A DNA stretch of 36,927 bases, from positions 1-36,927 of the forward strand of contig NZ_JBHLWA010000036.1 in assembly GCF_042433085.1 (NCBI RefSeq), written 5' to 3'. Positions 1-7,475 of the stretch are shown here, in pieces. The notes under the pieces were generated by a model, which was not told where the DNA came from, ran no database searches, and saw nothing but the letters and a program-made list of their open reading frames with translations. Origin of the DNA: Gallibacterium melopsittaci (GTDB lineage Bacteria; Pseudomonadota; Gammaproteobacteria; Enterobacterales; Pasteurellaceae). Numbering within the stretch: the stretch's first letter is position 1; each line of letters opens with the position of its first letter. Position numbers and translations under genes: made by a program.

Positions 1-97
1 TTCCCATTGGGGCACCTGGATGTCCTGATTTTGCTTTTTGTACTGCATCCATACTTAAAAAGCGGATCGCATTTGCTAATTCGCGGCGAGTTGCCAT
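1..97 (-). CDS. tkt: Transketolase, N-terminal fragment (cut by window edge)
   Basis: This is the first 32 codons of a gene running leftwards out of the window. The readable N-terminus begins MATRRELANAIRFLSMDAVQ and continues into KSGHPGAPMG, the thiamine-diphosphate-side substrate loop typical of transketolase. The family moves two-carbon units between sugar phosphates in the non-oxidative pentose phosphate pathway, in the cytoplasm. The start at 95-97 is supported by a GGAG Shine-Dalgarno just upstream (revcomp of 104-109). A TAGAAT sequence further upstream on the minus strand could be a -10, but no convincing -35 was seen. Identity rests on only 32 residues, though these are very characteristic. 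Whether it is tktA or tktB cannot be told. Confidence 0.93.
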   Translation of the reverse strand, partial: MATRRELANAIRFLSMDAVQKAKSGHPGAPMG

Positions 98-268
98 AGT
101 TTTCTCCTTCTTTAATTGATAATTTAAGTTAAATAAACTTTTGTATTCTACTCTATTTCACCACAGAAAAAGTGAGTAACTTCAATAAAAACTTGATTTT
201 CATCTATTACAAATCAGGAATAGCATAAATATCTATAAATCTTAGCTTAATCTCACATTAGAAAAAGA

Positions 269-1249
269 TTATACCCTTACAAAATCTAATGCCTGTTGTA
301 ATACTTCAATGCCGGCACCTGCTTTATGTGCATTTTCACTCAAATGTCTACGCCATTGTCTTGCACCACGTACATTCTGAAACGCACCTAACATATGACG
401 AGTAATCTGTCCTAATGGTGTTCCTTTTATCAATTCTCGTTCTACATAAGGAAACATCTTCTCAACTGCATCAATCGGACTAATAATCGCAGCTTTTTCA
501 TCAAATAAGGCTTGATCGATATATCCTAGTAAGGATGGATTTTGATAAACCTCTCTTCCCACCATAACACCATCAACAAATTGCAGATGCTGTTTTATCT
601 CTTCAATCGTTTTAATTCCACCATTAATACTAATCTTAAGCTGCGAAAAATCTCGTTTTAATTGATAGACTCGGGAATAATCTAATGGTGGAATTTCACG
701 ATTCTCTTTCGGGCTTAAGCCTGACAACCACGCTTTACGCGCATGAATAATAAAATCTTGGCATCCTGTATTTGCGACCTTCTCCACAAATTCACATAAA
801 AACTCATAACTATCGAGATCATCAATCCCAATTCGTGTTTTTACCGTAACAGGAATCTGTACTACTTTTTGCATTGCATCAATACATTCTGCAACCAGAT
901 CTGCTTTGGCCATTAAACAAGCACCAAAAAAACCATTTTGGACTCGATCTGAAGGGCAACCAACATTGAGATTAATTTCACTATAACCTCGTTGTTCCGC
1001 TAATTTTGCACAATGTGCTAACTGTTGAGGATCACTGCCCCCCAACTGTAATGCTACTGGCAATTCTTCTGGTTCAAAAATTAAATGGTCATATTTTGCA
1101 TAAATAATTGCTGGTGCAGTAACCATTTCAGTATAAAGCAAACTATGGCGACTAAACTGACGATGAAAAAAACGGCAATGTCTAGTTGTCCAATCTAACA
1201 TTGGGGCAACTGCAAAACGCCCTCGATAAAATTGATTATTGATTGTCAT
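269..1249 (-). CDS. dusA: tRNA-dihydrouridine(20/20a) synthase DusA
   Basis: DusA is an FMN enzyme that reduces uridines 20 and 20a in the tRNA D-loop to dihydrouridine. The 326-residue protein has the Dus N-terminus with APMLDWTTRHCRFF at about 15-28. The catalytic region NVGCPSDRVQNGFFGACLM has its active cysteine at about residue 111, and TRIGID and the C-terminal HMLGAFQNVRGARQWRR follow. I chose the ATG at 1247-1249, which gives the family's MTINN-type start. A reading frame continues upstream to 1312, but that part lies inside clcA and does not look like Dus. With this start the gene overlaps the end of clcA by 14 bp, so the two are probably translationally coupled in one minus-strand transcript. 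No strong Shine-Dalgarno or downstream terminator is visible. Confidence 0.93.
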   Translation of the reverse strand: MTINNQFYRGRFAVAPMLDWTTRHCRFFHRQFSRHSLLYTEMVTAPAIIYAKYDHLIFEPEELPVALQLGGSDPQQLAHCAKLAEQRGYSEINLNVGCPSDRVQNGFFGACLMAKADLVAECIDAMQKVVQIPVTVKTRIGIDDLDSYEFLCEFVEKVANTGCQDFIIHARKAWLSGLSPKENREIPPLDYSRVYQLKRDFSQLKISINGGIKTIEEIKQHLQFVDGVMVGREVYQNPSLLGYIDQALFDEKAAIISPIDAVEKMFPYVERELIKGTPLGQITRHMLGAFQNVRGARQWRRHLSENAHKAGAGIEVLQQALDFVRV

Positions 1250-2627
1250 GTAATTTTTGTTGTTCTTGATTAATTTGTTCTTGAATTCGTTGACGAAAAC
1301 GTCCTGCTGCAAAATGATAGAACGGTTTTGGGCAAATCTGACGAGATATAATAGAGGCCATTAAACTCGTTGCTAATAGCCAAACTAATTCTGGTTGACT
1401 ACCCGTCATTTCCATTACGACTACACTTGCTGTCACTGGTGATTGCGTTGAACCTGCTAAAAATGCAGCCATCGATAATAACACTAAAAAACGCTGATCA
1501 ACAACGCCACCTGTGAATTGCCAAATATTACTACCAATCGCCGCACCTGTAGTTAATGCTGGTGTAAAAATACCACCTGCAATGCCCGTCCAATAAGTAA
1601 AAACAGTTGCTAACAATTTAGTTATACCTAATGAGGGATCTAATGCTTGATCATTAATTGCTTGCGTAACAACGGCATATCCCGTTCCATAAGTCTGATG
1701 ATGCGTAAACGTTCCTAACGCTGCTAATAAAATTCCTAATCCAAACGCCACAATAATTGGGTGTCGCCGTACAAAACCTCGCATCAATGCAGGTAAATAT
1801 GCTGCTAATCCTTTCGCTAACATACGCGCAAATAAACCACCAAATAATCCACAAATTACGGCACAAGTGACTAGCCATAACACCACATTATCGACAACAT
1901 CTGCTCCCATATAACGTGGGAAATAAGGGTTATTTCCTTGAATTAACACCAACATAAATCCAGCTGCTAATACACCCAATAATACTCGACGCTCCCAACG
2001 TAAAGGCGCACCACGACCAATCTCTTCAATAGCAAAAATAACTCCTGCTAATGGTGCATTAAACGCCGCGGCTAGTCCACCAGCTGCACCTGTTGCAATT
2101 AATTCATTATAGCTAAGGCCTTTAAATGCTAAATTATATTTACGGCAGAACTTTCCCCAAGACAACATCACGGCAGCACCAACTTGTACAGATGGACCTT
2201 CACGCCCAACTGAAGCACCACAACACATTGCTAAAAAGGTAAGGGGAATTTTCCAAATCGTTTGTGCTAAACGTACTAGCGCTTCTTTAGGCTTACCATG
2301 CGGTAATGCAATCGAAGCAATCACCTGCGGAATACCGCTGCCCGCAACATAAGGGGTAAATCGTTGTGTAAACCAAGCTAAAATTGCCATACCGAATGGT
2401 AATAATACCCACGCTACCCAAGGATGCAGATTAACTAAATATGTATTAATTTCTAAACCCAACTCAACTAAGGTAGCAAATCCCCAAGAAACGAGTGCTA
2501 CTAATAATGCTCCACAGAGCAAACAAATAAATTCAATACTTTTACGGGAAAGGCGGGAAGTTTGATGACCTTTATGCTTAAGATAACGTTGTAAACGATT
2601 TAATTGTGCTTTTAAATTAAAAAACAT
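1236..2627 (-). CDS. clcA: CLC-family chloride/proton antiporter ClcA
   Basis: This 463-residue inner-membrane protein carries the three CLC selectivity signatures in order: GSGIP at 96-100, GREGP at 141-145 and GIFTP at 352-356. E143 is the external gating glutamate. FAIEE at 198-202 retains the internal proton glutamate (E202, equivalent to E203 of E. coli ClcA). KPFY at 434-437 supplies the central tyrosine. These residues together mark a 2 Cl-/1 H+ exchanger and not a passive channel. In enterobacteria ClcA aids extreme acid resistance; that role here is inference. The charged N- and C-terminal tails are cytoplasmic. The gene is followed, with a 14-bp overlap, by dusA, and a TATAAT -10 lies 34 nt upstream of the ATG. 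Confidence 0.94.
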   Translation of the reverse strand: MFFNLKAQLNRLQRYLKHKGHQTSRLSRKSIEFICLLCGALLVALVSWGFATLVELGLEINTYLVNLHPWVAWVLLPFGMAILAWFTQRFTPYVAGSGIPQVIASIALPHGKPKEALVRLAQTIWKIPLTFLAMCCGASVGREGPSVQVGAAVMLSWGKFCRKYNLAFKGLSYNELIATGAAGGLAAAFNAPLAGVIFAIEEIGRGAPLRWERRVLLGVLAAGFMLVLIQGNNPYFPRYMGADVVDNVVLWLVTCAVICGLFGGLFARMLAKGLAAYLPALMRGFVRRHPIIVAFGLGILLAALGTFTHHQTYGTGYAVVTQAINDQALDPSLGITKLLATVFTYWTGIAGGIFTPALTTGAAIGSNIWQFTGGVVDQRFLVLLSMAAFLAGSTQSPVTASVVVMEMTGSQPELVWLLATSLMASIISRQICPKPFYHFAAGRFRQRIQEQINQEQQKLHDNQ

Positions 2628-2660
2628 AGAGTAAAAAGATTAGCTACCACAGTGGAGGTA

Positions 2661-2666
2661 ATTATA
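2661..2666 (-). promoter_or_regulatory. -10 box of the likely clcA-dusA promoter
   Basis: The minus strand reads TTGTTTATAATTACC here, giving a perfect TATAAT 34 nt before the clcA ATG. No good -35 hexamer is found 17 nt upstream, so promoter strength is uncertain. Confidence 0.45.
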
Positions 2667-2718
2667 AACAAGAACCTTAACAATCTGAAAATCTTTTTAC
2701 CCTTCTACTTATCATCAA

Positions 2719-3054
2719 TTATATACAACCACCACAACTACCACAGCGCCAGTCATCGCGATTTACTGCTTGATAAAAAAAACGAAAATATTGTTCTTCA
2801 ATAGGAATATTTTCCTCAATAAAAACATCAGTTAACCAACCAATATTTTCTAAAATCCAATCATTTTCATCCAAACCTTCTAAATATAATTCGTCTTCAG
2901 GATCAATGAAGTTGTAGATTCCTCGTGTTCCCATATCATGTTCACGACGATCTTCTGGTAAATGAATTGGATTGCCTTGATAAGTGATTTCCCAATGTCC
3001 CAAACAAAGTGTATTGCCTTTAGAAGACCAATGGGCAATAAACGGATTTTCCAT
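2719..3054 (-). CDS. Small acidic protein of unknown function with C-terminal CGSCGGC tail
   Basis: I cannot name a characterised homologue for this 111-residue protein. It has no signal peptide or membrane segment and should be cytoplasmic. The middle is strongly acidic (FIDPEDELYLEGLDEND at about 49-65). The protein ends WRCGSCGGCI, so three cysteines in a CxxCxxC arrangement form the extreme C-terminus. This suggests binding of a metal or Fe-S cluster, or a redox or modification tail, but nothing in the sequence proves it. A Shine-Dalgarno (AAGGAGAAGAAA) precedes the ATG. It lies 66 bp downstream of ampD on the same strand and may share its transcript. Codon use and composition look like its neighbours. 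It is real by length, Shine-Dalgarno and spacing; function is open. Confidence 0.75.
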   Translation of the reverse strand: MENPFIAHWSSKGNTLCLGHWEITYQGNPIHLPEDRREHDMGTRGIYNFIDPEDELYLEGLDENDWILENIGWLTDVFIEENIPIEEQYFRFFYQAVNRDDWRCGSCGGCI

Positions 3055-3120
3055 TTTCTTCTCCTTTTTGAAATAGTATAGTCCTTTCTCTTCTGAGCTT
3101 TAATGCCTGAAAATGGGTAA

Positions 3121-3675
3121 TCAATGACTTTCAGAAACCATCTTACGATAATAATCCCAATCAAAATATTGTCCTGGATCGATCTTTCGTCCTGGTGAAA
3201 TATCACAATGACCAACAATACGATTTACAGTAATCAATGGATAAGTTCGCATAATTGTTTTTGTCAATTCAATAAGCGTCAAATATTGTTGTGTAGTAAA
3301 TGGTTGAGAATTACTTCCCTCTAATTCAATACCAATCGCAAAATCATTACACTTTTCTCGCCCTTGAAATTGAGATAATCCTGCATGCCAAGCACGATCA
3401 TTAAAATTGACATACTGTCTAATCTCACCATTACGCCGAATTAAACAATGTGCCGAAACACGTTGTTGATAAATTTCAGCAAAATAAGGATGGATAGTAG
3501 GATCTAATTTTCCTTGAAAAAAATCATCAATATAGCAACCACTAAATTGTTCTGGTGGTAAGCTAATATAATGAATAACTAATAATGAAATATCATCTAA
3601 ATTAGGACGTTGATCATAATGTGGAGAGGGAATTTGAATAACGTCTTGTAAAATTCCTTGCTTAATTTGATACAT
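3121..3675 (-). CDS. ampD: 1,6-anhydro-N-acetylmuramyl-L-alanine amidase AmpD
   Basis: AmpD is a cytoplasmic zinc amidase. It splits the lactyl-amide bond of 1,6-anhydroMurNAc-peptides during peptidoglycan recycling, and in bacteria with AmpR it keeps beta-lactamase induction low. The 184-residue protein matches the amidase_2 fold. The expected zinc ligands are H35 (in VIHYISLP), H156 and D166 (in VGHCDISPGRKIDPG), with the catalytic glutamate E117 in GIELEG. The WHAG motif at about 96-99 is also present. The length is normal. The gene is divergent from pilA, the same arrangement seen in other Pasteurellaceae. The 107-bp gap between its ATG and the pilA ATG must contain both promoters. The small CGSCGGC protein follows on the same strand. 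Confidence 0.95.
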   Translation of the reverse strand: MYQIKQGILQDVIQIPSPHYDQRPNLDDISLLVIHYISLPPEQFSGCYIDDFFQGKLDPTIHPYFAEIYQQRVSAHCLIRRNGEIRQYVNFNDRAWHAGLSQFQGREKCNDFAIGIELEGSNSQPFTTQQYLTLIELTKTIMRTYPLITVNRIVGHCDISPGRKIDPGQYFDWDYYRKMVSESH

Positions 3676-3688
3676 AAAATTCTCTTTC

Positions 3689-3704
3689 TTCGATCAAAAT
3701 CACA
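3689..3704 (+). promoter_or_regulatory. CRP-S-like site upstream of pilABCD
   Basis: The plus strand reads TTCGA-N6-TCACA. A canonical CRP site is TGTGA-N6-TCACA, while the Sxy-dependent competence sites (CRP-S) of H. influenzae are TGCGA-N6-TCGCA. Here the left half keeps the C and G of the CRP-S core and the right half is a canonical half-site. A possible -10 (TTAAAT, 3729-3734) lies about 32 bp downstream of the site centre, compatible with a class II arrangement. Known pilABCD operons of the family are CRP-S genes, which supports the call. The match is imperfect. Confidence 0.5.
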
Positions 3705-3782
3705 ATAGTGCAACAACTCGCTCAGCGATTAAATCAATTTTTGTCATATTTAAACTTGTCTTTTTCATATGAGGAATTGTTA

Positions 3783-4244
3783 ATGTTGCTACATTCTAGA
3801 TTATTAAGATCTTTTTATTCTGGTTTTACGTTAATTGAACTTATGATGGTAATTGCTATTATTGCCGTTTTAGCAACGATTGCAATTCCCTCTTATCAGA
3901 GCTACACCAAAAAAGCAGCTATTTCAGAATTAATTCAAGCCGCCACCCCTTACAAAGCCGAAGTAGAATTATGTCTTTATAATGCAAAGAAAAACCAATG
4001 TTCTGCTGGGCAAAATGGTATCCAAAACAAACCTAGCGATATGAGCAAATTTAAATATTTAAACGATATTTCAATTAATGCAGGCGTAATTTCTGTTTCT
4101 GGCAAAGGTTCATTAGAAAATATCTCTTACCAAATGACACCAACGAATACACAAAATGGACTCATTGAATGGTCGATTCAATGTACTGGTGATAATGGTC
4201 TTTTCCCTGCTGGTTTCTGTCAAACAAATGCGGGGACACCATAA
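3783..4244 (+). CDS. pilA: Type IV (pseudo)pilin PilA
   Basis: This 153-residue type IV pilin is the structural subunit of the competence pilus that pulls DNA to the cell surface. The 14-residue leader MLLHSRLLRSFYSG ends in glycine and precedes FTLIELMMVIAIIAVLATIA. That is the class III signal with Phe+1 and the invariant Glu+5 (E19 of the precursor). The helix is followed by PSYQSYTKKAAISELIQA. Four cysteines in the C-terminal half probably form the disulfide region. The start at 3783 is chosen over an upstream in-frame GTG at 3708 for two reasons: GAGGAA (3771-3776) sits 6 nt before the ATG, and a 14-residue leader suits PilD processing while a 39-residue one would not. The stop overlaps the pilB start by 1 nt (TAATG). 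Confidence 0.95.
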   Translation: MLLHSRLLRSFYSGFTLIELMMVIAIIAVLATIAIPSYQSYTKKAAISELIQAATPYKAEVELCLYNAKKNQCSAGQNGIQNKPSDMSKFKYLNDISINAGVISVSGKGSLENISYQMTPTNTQNGLIEWSIQCTGDNGLFPAGFCQTNAGTP

Positions 4245-5656
4245 TGTCGTATCAAGTTACCTCGTTAGATCACCAAACAGTCTTCGAAATTTCCGAACAA
4301 CAATGGCAACGTAATCAAGCTCAATATGACTTATTATTGCGTTATTTAGCTGTTCCTATTCAAGAAGATAAGCAGCAATTATGGTTAGCCATAGAATCAT
4401 TAGATAATATTGCTGCCTGCGAAACCTTTTCTTTTCTAAGTGGTAAACTTATTGAACCAATTGTTATTGGACAATATGCTTTAAAACAATTACTGCAAAG
4501 TATGCGTGATGATGTGAGTAAACCAAATATTCACGAAACGACTCTACAACAATACACTACAACAGAACAGTTTAATGATGAAACCACAGTAGTAGAACCA
4601 AATGAACCACTTATCCAATTATTTAACCATTTACTAGAAAAAAGTTTACAAGTTTCCGCTTCAGATATTCATCTTGAACCATTACAAAAATCTTTTCAGA
4701 TTCGCTTTCGTATTGATGGGGTCCTGCAAAAACAAGACAGCTTATCTTTTCAAATCGGACAACGGTTAAATGCGAGACTAAAATTATTAGCTCGCTTAGA
4801 TATTAATGAAATACGCTTGCCACAAGATGGTCGTTTTCGTTTTCAAACAACGTTTGGAGAAACCTTAGATATTCGCTTATCATCCTTGCCCACACAATAT
4901 GGAGAAAAAATTGTCCTACGCTTACAACATAATACCCCCGTATTTTCTGACTTTTCTGCATTAGGGATGACAGCACAACAAACGTTGTTTTTTACTCGAG
5001 CCTTAGCACAACCACAAGGATTAATTCTCGTTACGGGTCCAACAGGCAGCGGTAAAAGCCTGACGTTATACAGTGCATTACATTATCTAAATAAAGATAG
5101 CAGACATATTCTTACTGCCGAAGATCCAATTGAATTACAACTAGATGGTATTATCCAAACCCAAGTTAATCCGCTTATTAACTTAAATTTTGCCGCATTA
5201 CTACGCAGTTTTTTACGTCAAGATCCTGATGTGATTATGGTAGGTGAAATTCGTGATCAAGAAACAGCTGAAATAGCCCTCCGAGCTGCACAAACAGGAC
5301 ATCTTGTACTCTCCACACTACATACTAATACAGCAATAGGTGCAATATCTCGTTTGCAACAACTTGGTATCACACAACATGAACTCGCCAACTCCTTACT
5401 ATTAGTCATCGCACAACGCCTAGTGAGAAAACGTTGTCAATTATGTGATTCCACTTCGCTGAATTGTCAATGTGTCGATGGTTATCTTGGTCGGATAGGC
5501 GTTTTTCAATTCTTACATTATCAAAATCAACAGGCTATTACTGACTATCCAACGCTTTTTGCAGCCGCTCAAGAAAAATTACAACAACAAATGACTACTA
5601 TTGCAGAATTAGAGCGTGTTCTCGGTACAGAAGAGGTTTTCAATGGCGAAATATAA
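4244..5656 (+). CDS. pilB: Type IV pilus assembly ATPase PilB
   Basis: PilB is the cytoplasmic hexameric secretion ATPase that powers pilus extension. The 470-residue protein has Walker A GPTGSGKS at 265-272 and the Asp box TAEDPIE at about 291-297. Walker B DPDVIMVGEIRD is at 327-338 and the His box TGHLVLSTLHTN at 351-362. A compact cysteine cluster follows (C398, C401, C408, C410), the place where PilB/GspE proteins carry a zinc-binding tetracysteine. Its spacing here (CxxC-x6-CxC) is tighter than the usual two CxxC pairs. Walker A ends in Ser where most PilB have Thr, which is permitted. It overlaps pilA by 1 nt and pilC by 14 nt, so the operon is translationally coupled. No retraction ATPase (PilT) is encoded nearby. 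Confidence 0.95.
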   Translation: MSYQVTSLDHQTVFEISEQQWQRNQAQYDLLLRYLAVPIQEDKQQLWLAIESLDNIAACETFSFLSGKLIEPIVIGQYALKQLLQSMRDDVSKPNIHETTLQQYTTTEQFNDETTVVEPNEPLIQLFNHLLEKSLQVSASDIHLEPLQKSFQIRFRIDGVLQKQDSLSFQIGQRLNARLKLLARLDINEIRLPQDGRFRFQTTFGETLDIRLSSLPTQYGEKIVLRLQHNTPVFSDFSALGMTAQQTLFFTRALAQPQGLILVTGPTGSGKSLTLYSALHYLNKDSRHILTAEDPIELQLDGIIQTQVNPLINLNFAALLRSFLRQDPDVIMVGEIRDQETAEIALRAAQTGHLVLSTLHTNTAIGAISRLQQLGITQHELANSLLLVIAQRLVRKRCQLCDSTSLNCQCVDGYLGRIGVFQFLHYQNQQAITDYPTLFAAAQEKLQQQMTTIAELERVLGTEEVFNGEI

Positions 5657-6845
5657 TTGGCGGGGCAAAGATCGTTTTCATAATCGTATTAAAGGCAGCA
5701 TTATTGCAGATGATGTGTCACAAGCGAGACAACGATTAGCCCAACAAGGCATTATAGTAAAAACTATCTCAAAAAATTGGCAATTACCGACTCGTTTAAC
5801 TTTAGCGATTCAAATTGAATTTTTCCTACAATTATCGTTACTCTTACAAGCTGAAGTCCCTTTAAAACAGGCTTTGCAACTATTACAAGAACAATGTTCT
5901 CATCAGTCTCTCTACCAACTAATTAAACGATGTCTGCATACTTTAAATATCGGGTTACCTTTATCTCATGCTCTACAAACTGAAAAAAATTTATTATCTC
6001 CTCACGAATGGCAATTATTGTATAGTGGTGAACAAAGTGGGCAACTCGCCAATATTATTCAACAACTCGCACAAAATAAAAGACAACAACAACAGCTACA
6101 ACAACAAGTCAAAAAGATCCTCTTCTATCCTGTTACTATGTTGACTATTTCGTTTGCTTTAACGCTATTTTTATTACTTTTTATTGTGCCTACTTTTGCT
6201 GATCTTTATGCACAACAGCAACAATTACTACCCTTTCTCACTCAAATTCTCATACATTGCTCGTATTTTCTGCAACAATATCTCTGGATCCTTATCGCTC
6301 TATTCAGCCTAGGCATTTTTATTGGTTATTTCGCTTTTACACACTTACCTAATGTTAAAATTTATTTATTAAAAATGGCTTGTATCATTCCCTCTATCCA
6401 AAAAATTTATCTCAATATTCAAACAATCCATTTTTTCTCCATTCTTTCCACAATGTTACAAGCGGGAATTACTTTACAACAAAGTTTAACAACTTTCTTA
6501 CCACAACACCGATTCTCCTCTACACAACAACATTCACTACTCGAAAAAGAGGTACGGCAATGCTTAGTCACATTACAGCAAGGATTACGTTTCTCAGATG
6601 GATTAAGTCATAGATTTCTGCAACCACAAGCAAGGCAAATGATCATTATTGGTGAAAATAGTGGCAATTTAAGCAAAACACTACAATATCTCGCCACTCA
6701 ATCTCAGCAACATTTATCAACAAAAATTGAGTTATTTACAAAATTACTTGAACCTTTCTTGATGCTAATGATTGGAACTGTAATTGGGATAATTATCGTT
6801 GGTATGTATCTTCCTATTTTTAATTTAGGCAATATTATCTTATGA
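5643..6845 (+). CDS. pilC: Type IV pilus inner-membrane platform protein PilC
   Basis: PilC is the polytopic platform that couples PilB rotation to pilin insertion. The 400-residue protein has two GspF-type cytoplasmic domains, at roughly 58-170 and 260-370. Each carries the family's QLSLLLQAEVPLKQAL / SILSTMLQAGITLQQSL pattern, and each is followed by membrane segments (FYPVTMLTISFALTLFLLLF and the C-terminal LMLMIGTVIGIIIVGMYLPI). The ATG at 5643 is preferred over an in-frame GTG at 5616 because AAGAGG (5631-5636) lies 6 nt before it and because the protein then starts MAKYNWRGKDRF, a normal PilC start. It overlaps pilB by 14 nt and pilD by 4 nt (ATGA). Confidence 0.93.
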   Translation: MAKYNWRGKDRFHNRIKGSIIADDVSQARQRLAQQGIIVKTISKNWQLPTRLTLAIQIEFFLQLSLLLQAEVPLKQALQLLQEQCSHQSLYQLIKRCLHTLNIGLPLSHALQTEKNLLSPHEWQLLYSGEQSGQLANIIQQLAQNKRQQQQLQQQVKKILFYPVTMLTISFALTLFLLLFIVPTFADLYAQQQQLLPFLTQILIHCSYFLQQYLWILIALFSLGIFIGYFAFTHLPNVKIYLLKMACIIPSIQKIYLNIQTIHFFSILSTMLQAGITLQQSLTTFLPQHRFSSTQQHSLLEKEVRQCLVTLQQGLRFSDGLSHRFLQPQARQMIIIGENSGNLSKTLQYLATQSQQHLSTKIELFTKLLEPFLMLMIGTVIGIIIVGMYLPIFNLGNIIL

Positions 6846-7465
6846 TCTTGATTTCACTCTATTTTATTAGTTTTCTCTTTATTTTCTATTTAGAACAATT
6901 TCCTCTTTGGATACAAAAACTAGGAAATGAAATGGCACTCCCAACACCGCCCAAAAAAGATCGTTATATCCATCTTGTCATTTATACGTTATTTATAATT
7001 AGTTGCCTGCTTACTACTTCTTTATGGTGGCACACATATCTTTATTACTGTTTACTAAGTTTCTGTTATGTAATTGCCTATCTAGATTATCGTTACCGAC
7101 TTATTTCCATAGTCCATTGCTACATTATCATTATGCTTGCCTTATTATTCGTGCTACTACAACTCAACCATTTAACGATAGAACAAGCCATTATTAGTTT
7201 CTGTTTTGCTTTTATAGGCAGTATTAGTTGTTACTTTGTCTGTTTTTTCTGGTATGGCAAAGAAAAATTAGGAATGGGAGATATTTTATTATTTTCTGCT
7301 TTAGCACTATTTATTTCACCAACGCAATTACCTTATTTACTTCTACTAGCAAGTTCAATCACTATCACCTACTACATCATTACGCATAATAAAAACCATG
7401 CACTACCTTTTGCACCTGGTTTAGTTATTGCAATGTTTATACTATTTAGTATTAACAATAGTTGA
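6842..7465 (+). CDS. pilD: Prepilin peptidase PilD, short form lacking the N-terminal methylase region
   Basis: PilD is the inner-membrane aspartyl protease that removes the PilA leader. At 207 residues it is clearly shorter than classical bifunctional PilD proteins of about 290. Both catalytic aspartates are visible: D82 in AYLDYRYRLI and D147 in KLGMGDILLF, the GxGD motif. Membrane segments fill nearly the whole length. The paired CxxC motifs and the cytoplasmic GSFLNV-type region needed for N-methylation in the full-length enzyme are absent. This protein should therefore cleave prepilin but may not methylate the new N-terminal phenylalanine. It is the last gene of pilABCD. Its stop is only 10 nt from the stop of the convergent Slam gene and no terminator was seen between them. 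Confidence 0.88.
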   Translation: MILISLYFISFLFIFYLEQFPLWIQKLGNEMALPTPPKKDRYIHLVIYTLFIISCLLTTSLWWHTYLYYCLLSFCYVIAYLDYRYRLISIVHCYIIIMLALLFVLLQLNHLTIEQAIISFCFAFIGSISCYFVCFFWYGKEKLGMGDILLFSALALFISPTQLPYLLLLASSITITYYIITHNKNHALPFAPGLVIAMFILFSINNS

Positions 7466-7475
7466 ATCAATCAAA

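Noticed and set aside
3708..3782. In-frame GTG giving a 25-residue N-terminal extension of PilA
   Set aside because: The extension would make a 39-residue leader before the cleavage Gly. The ATG at 3783 has a well-placed GAGGAA and gives a normal 14-residue leader.
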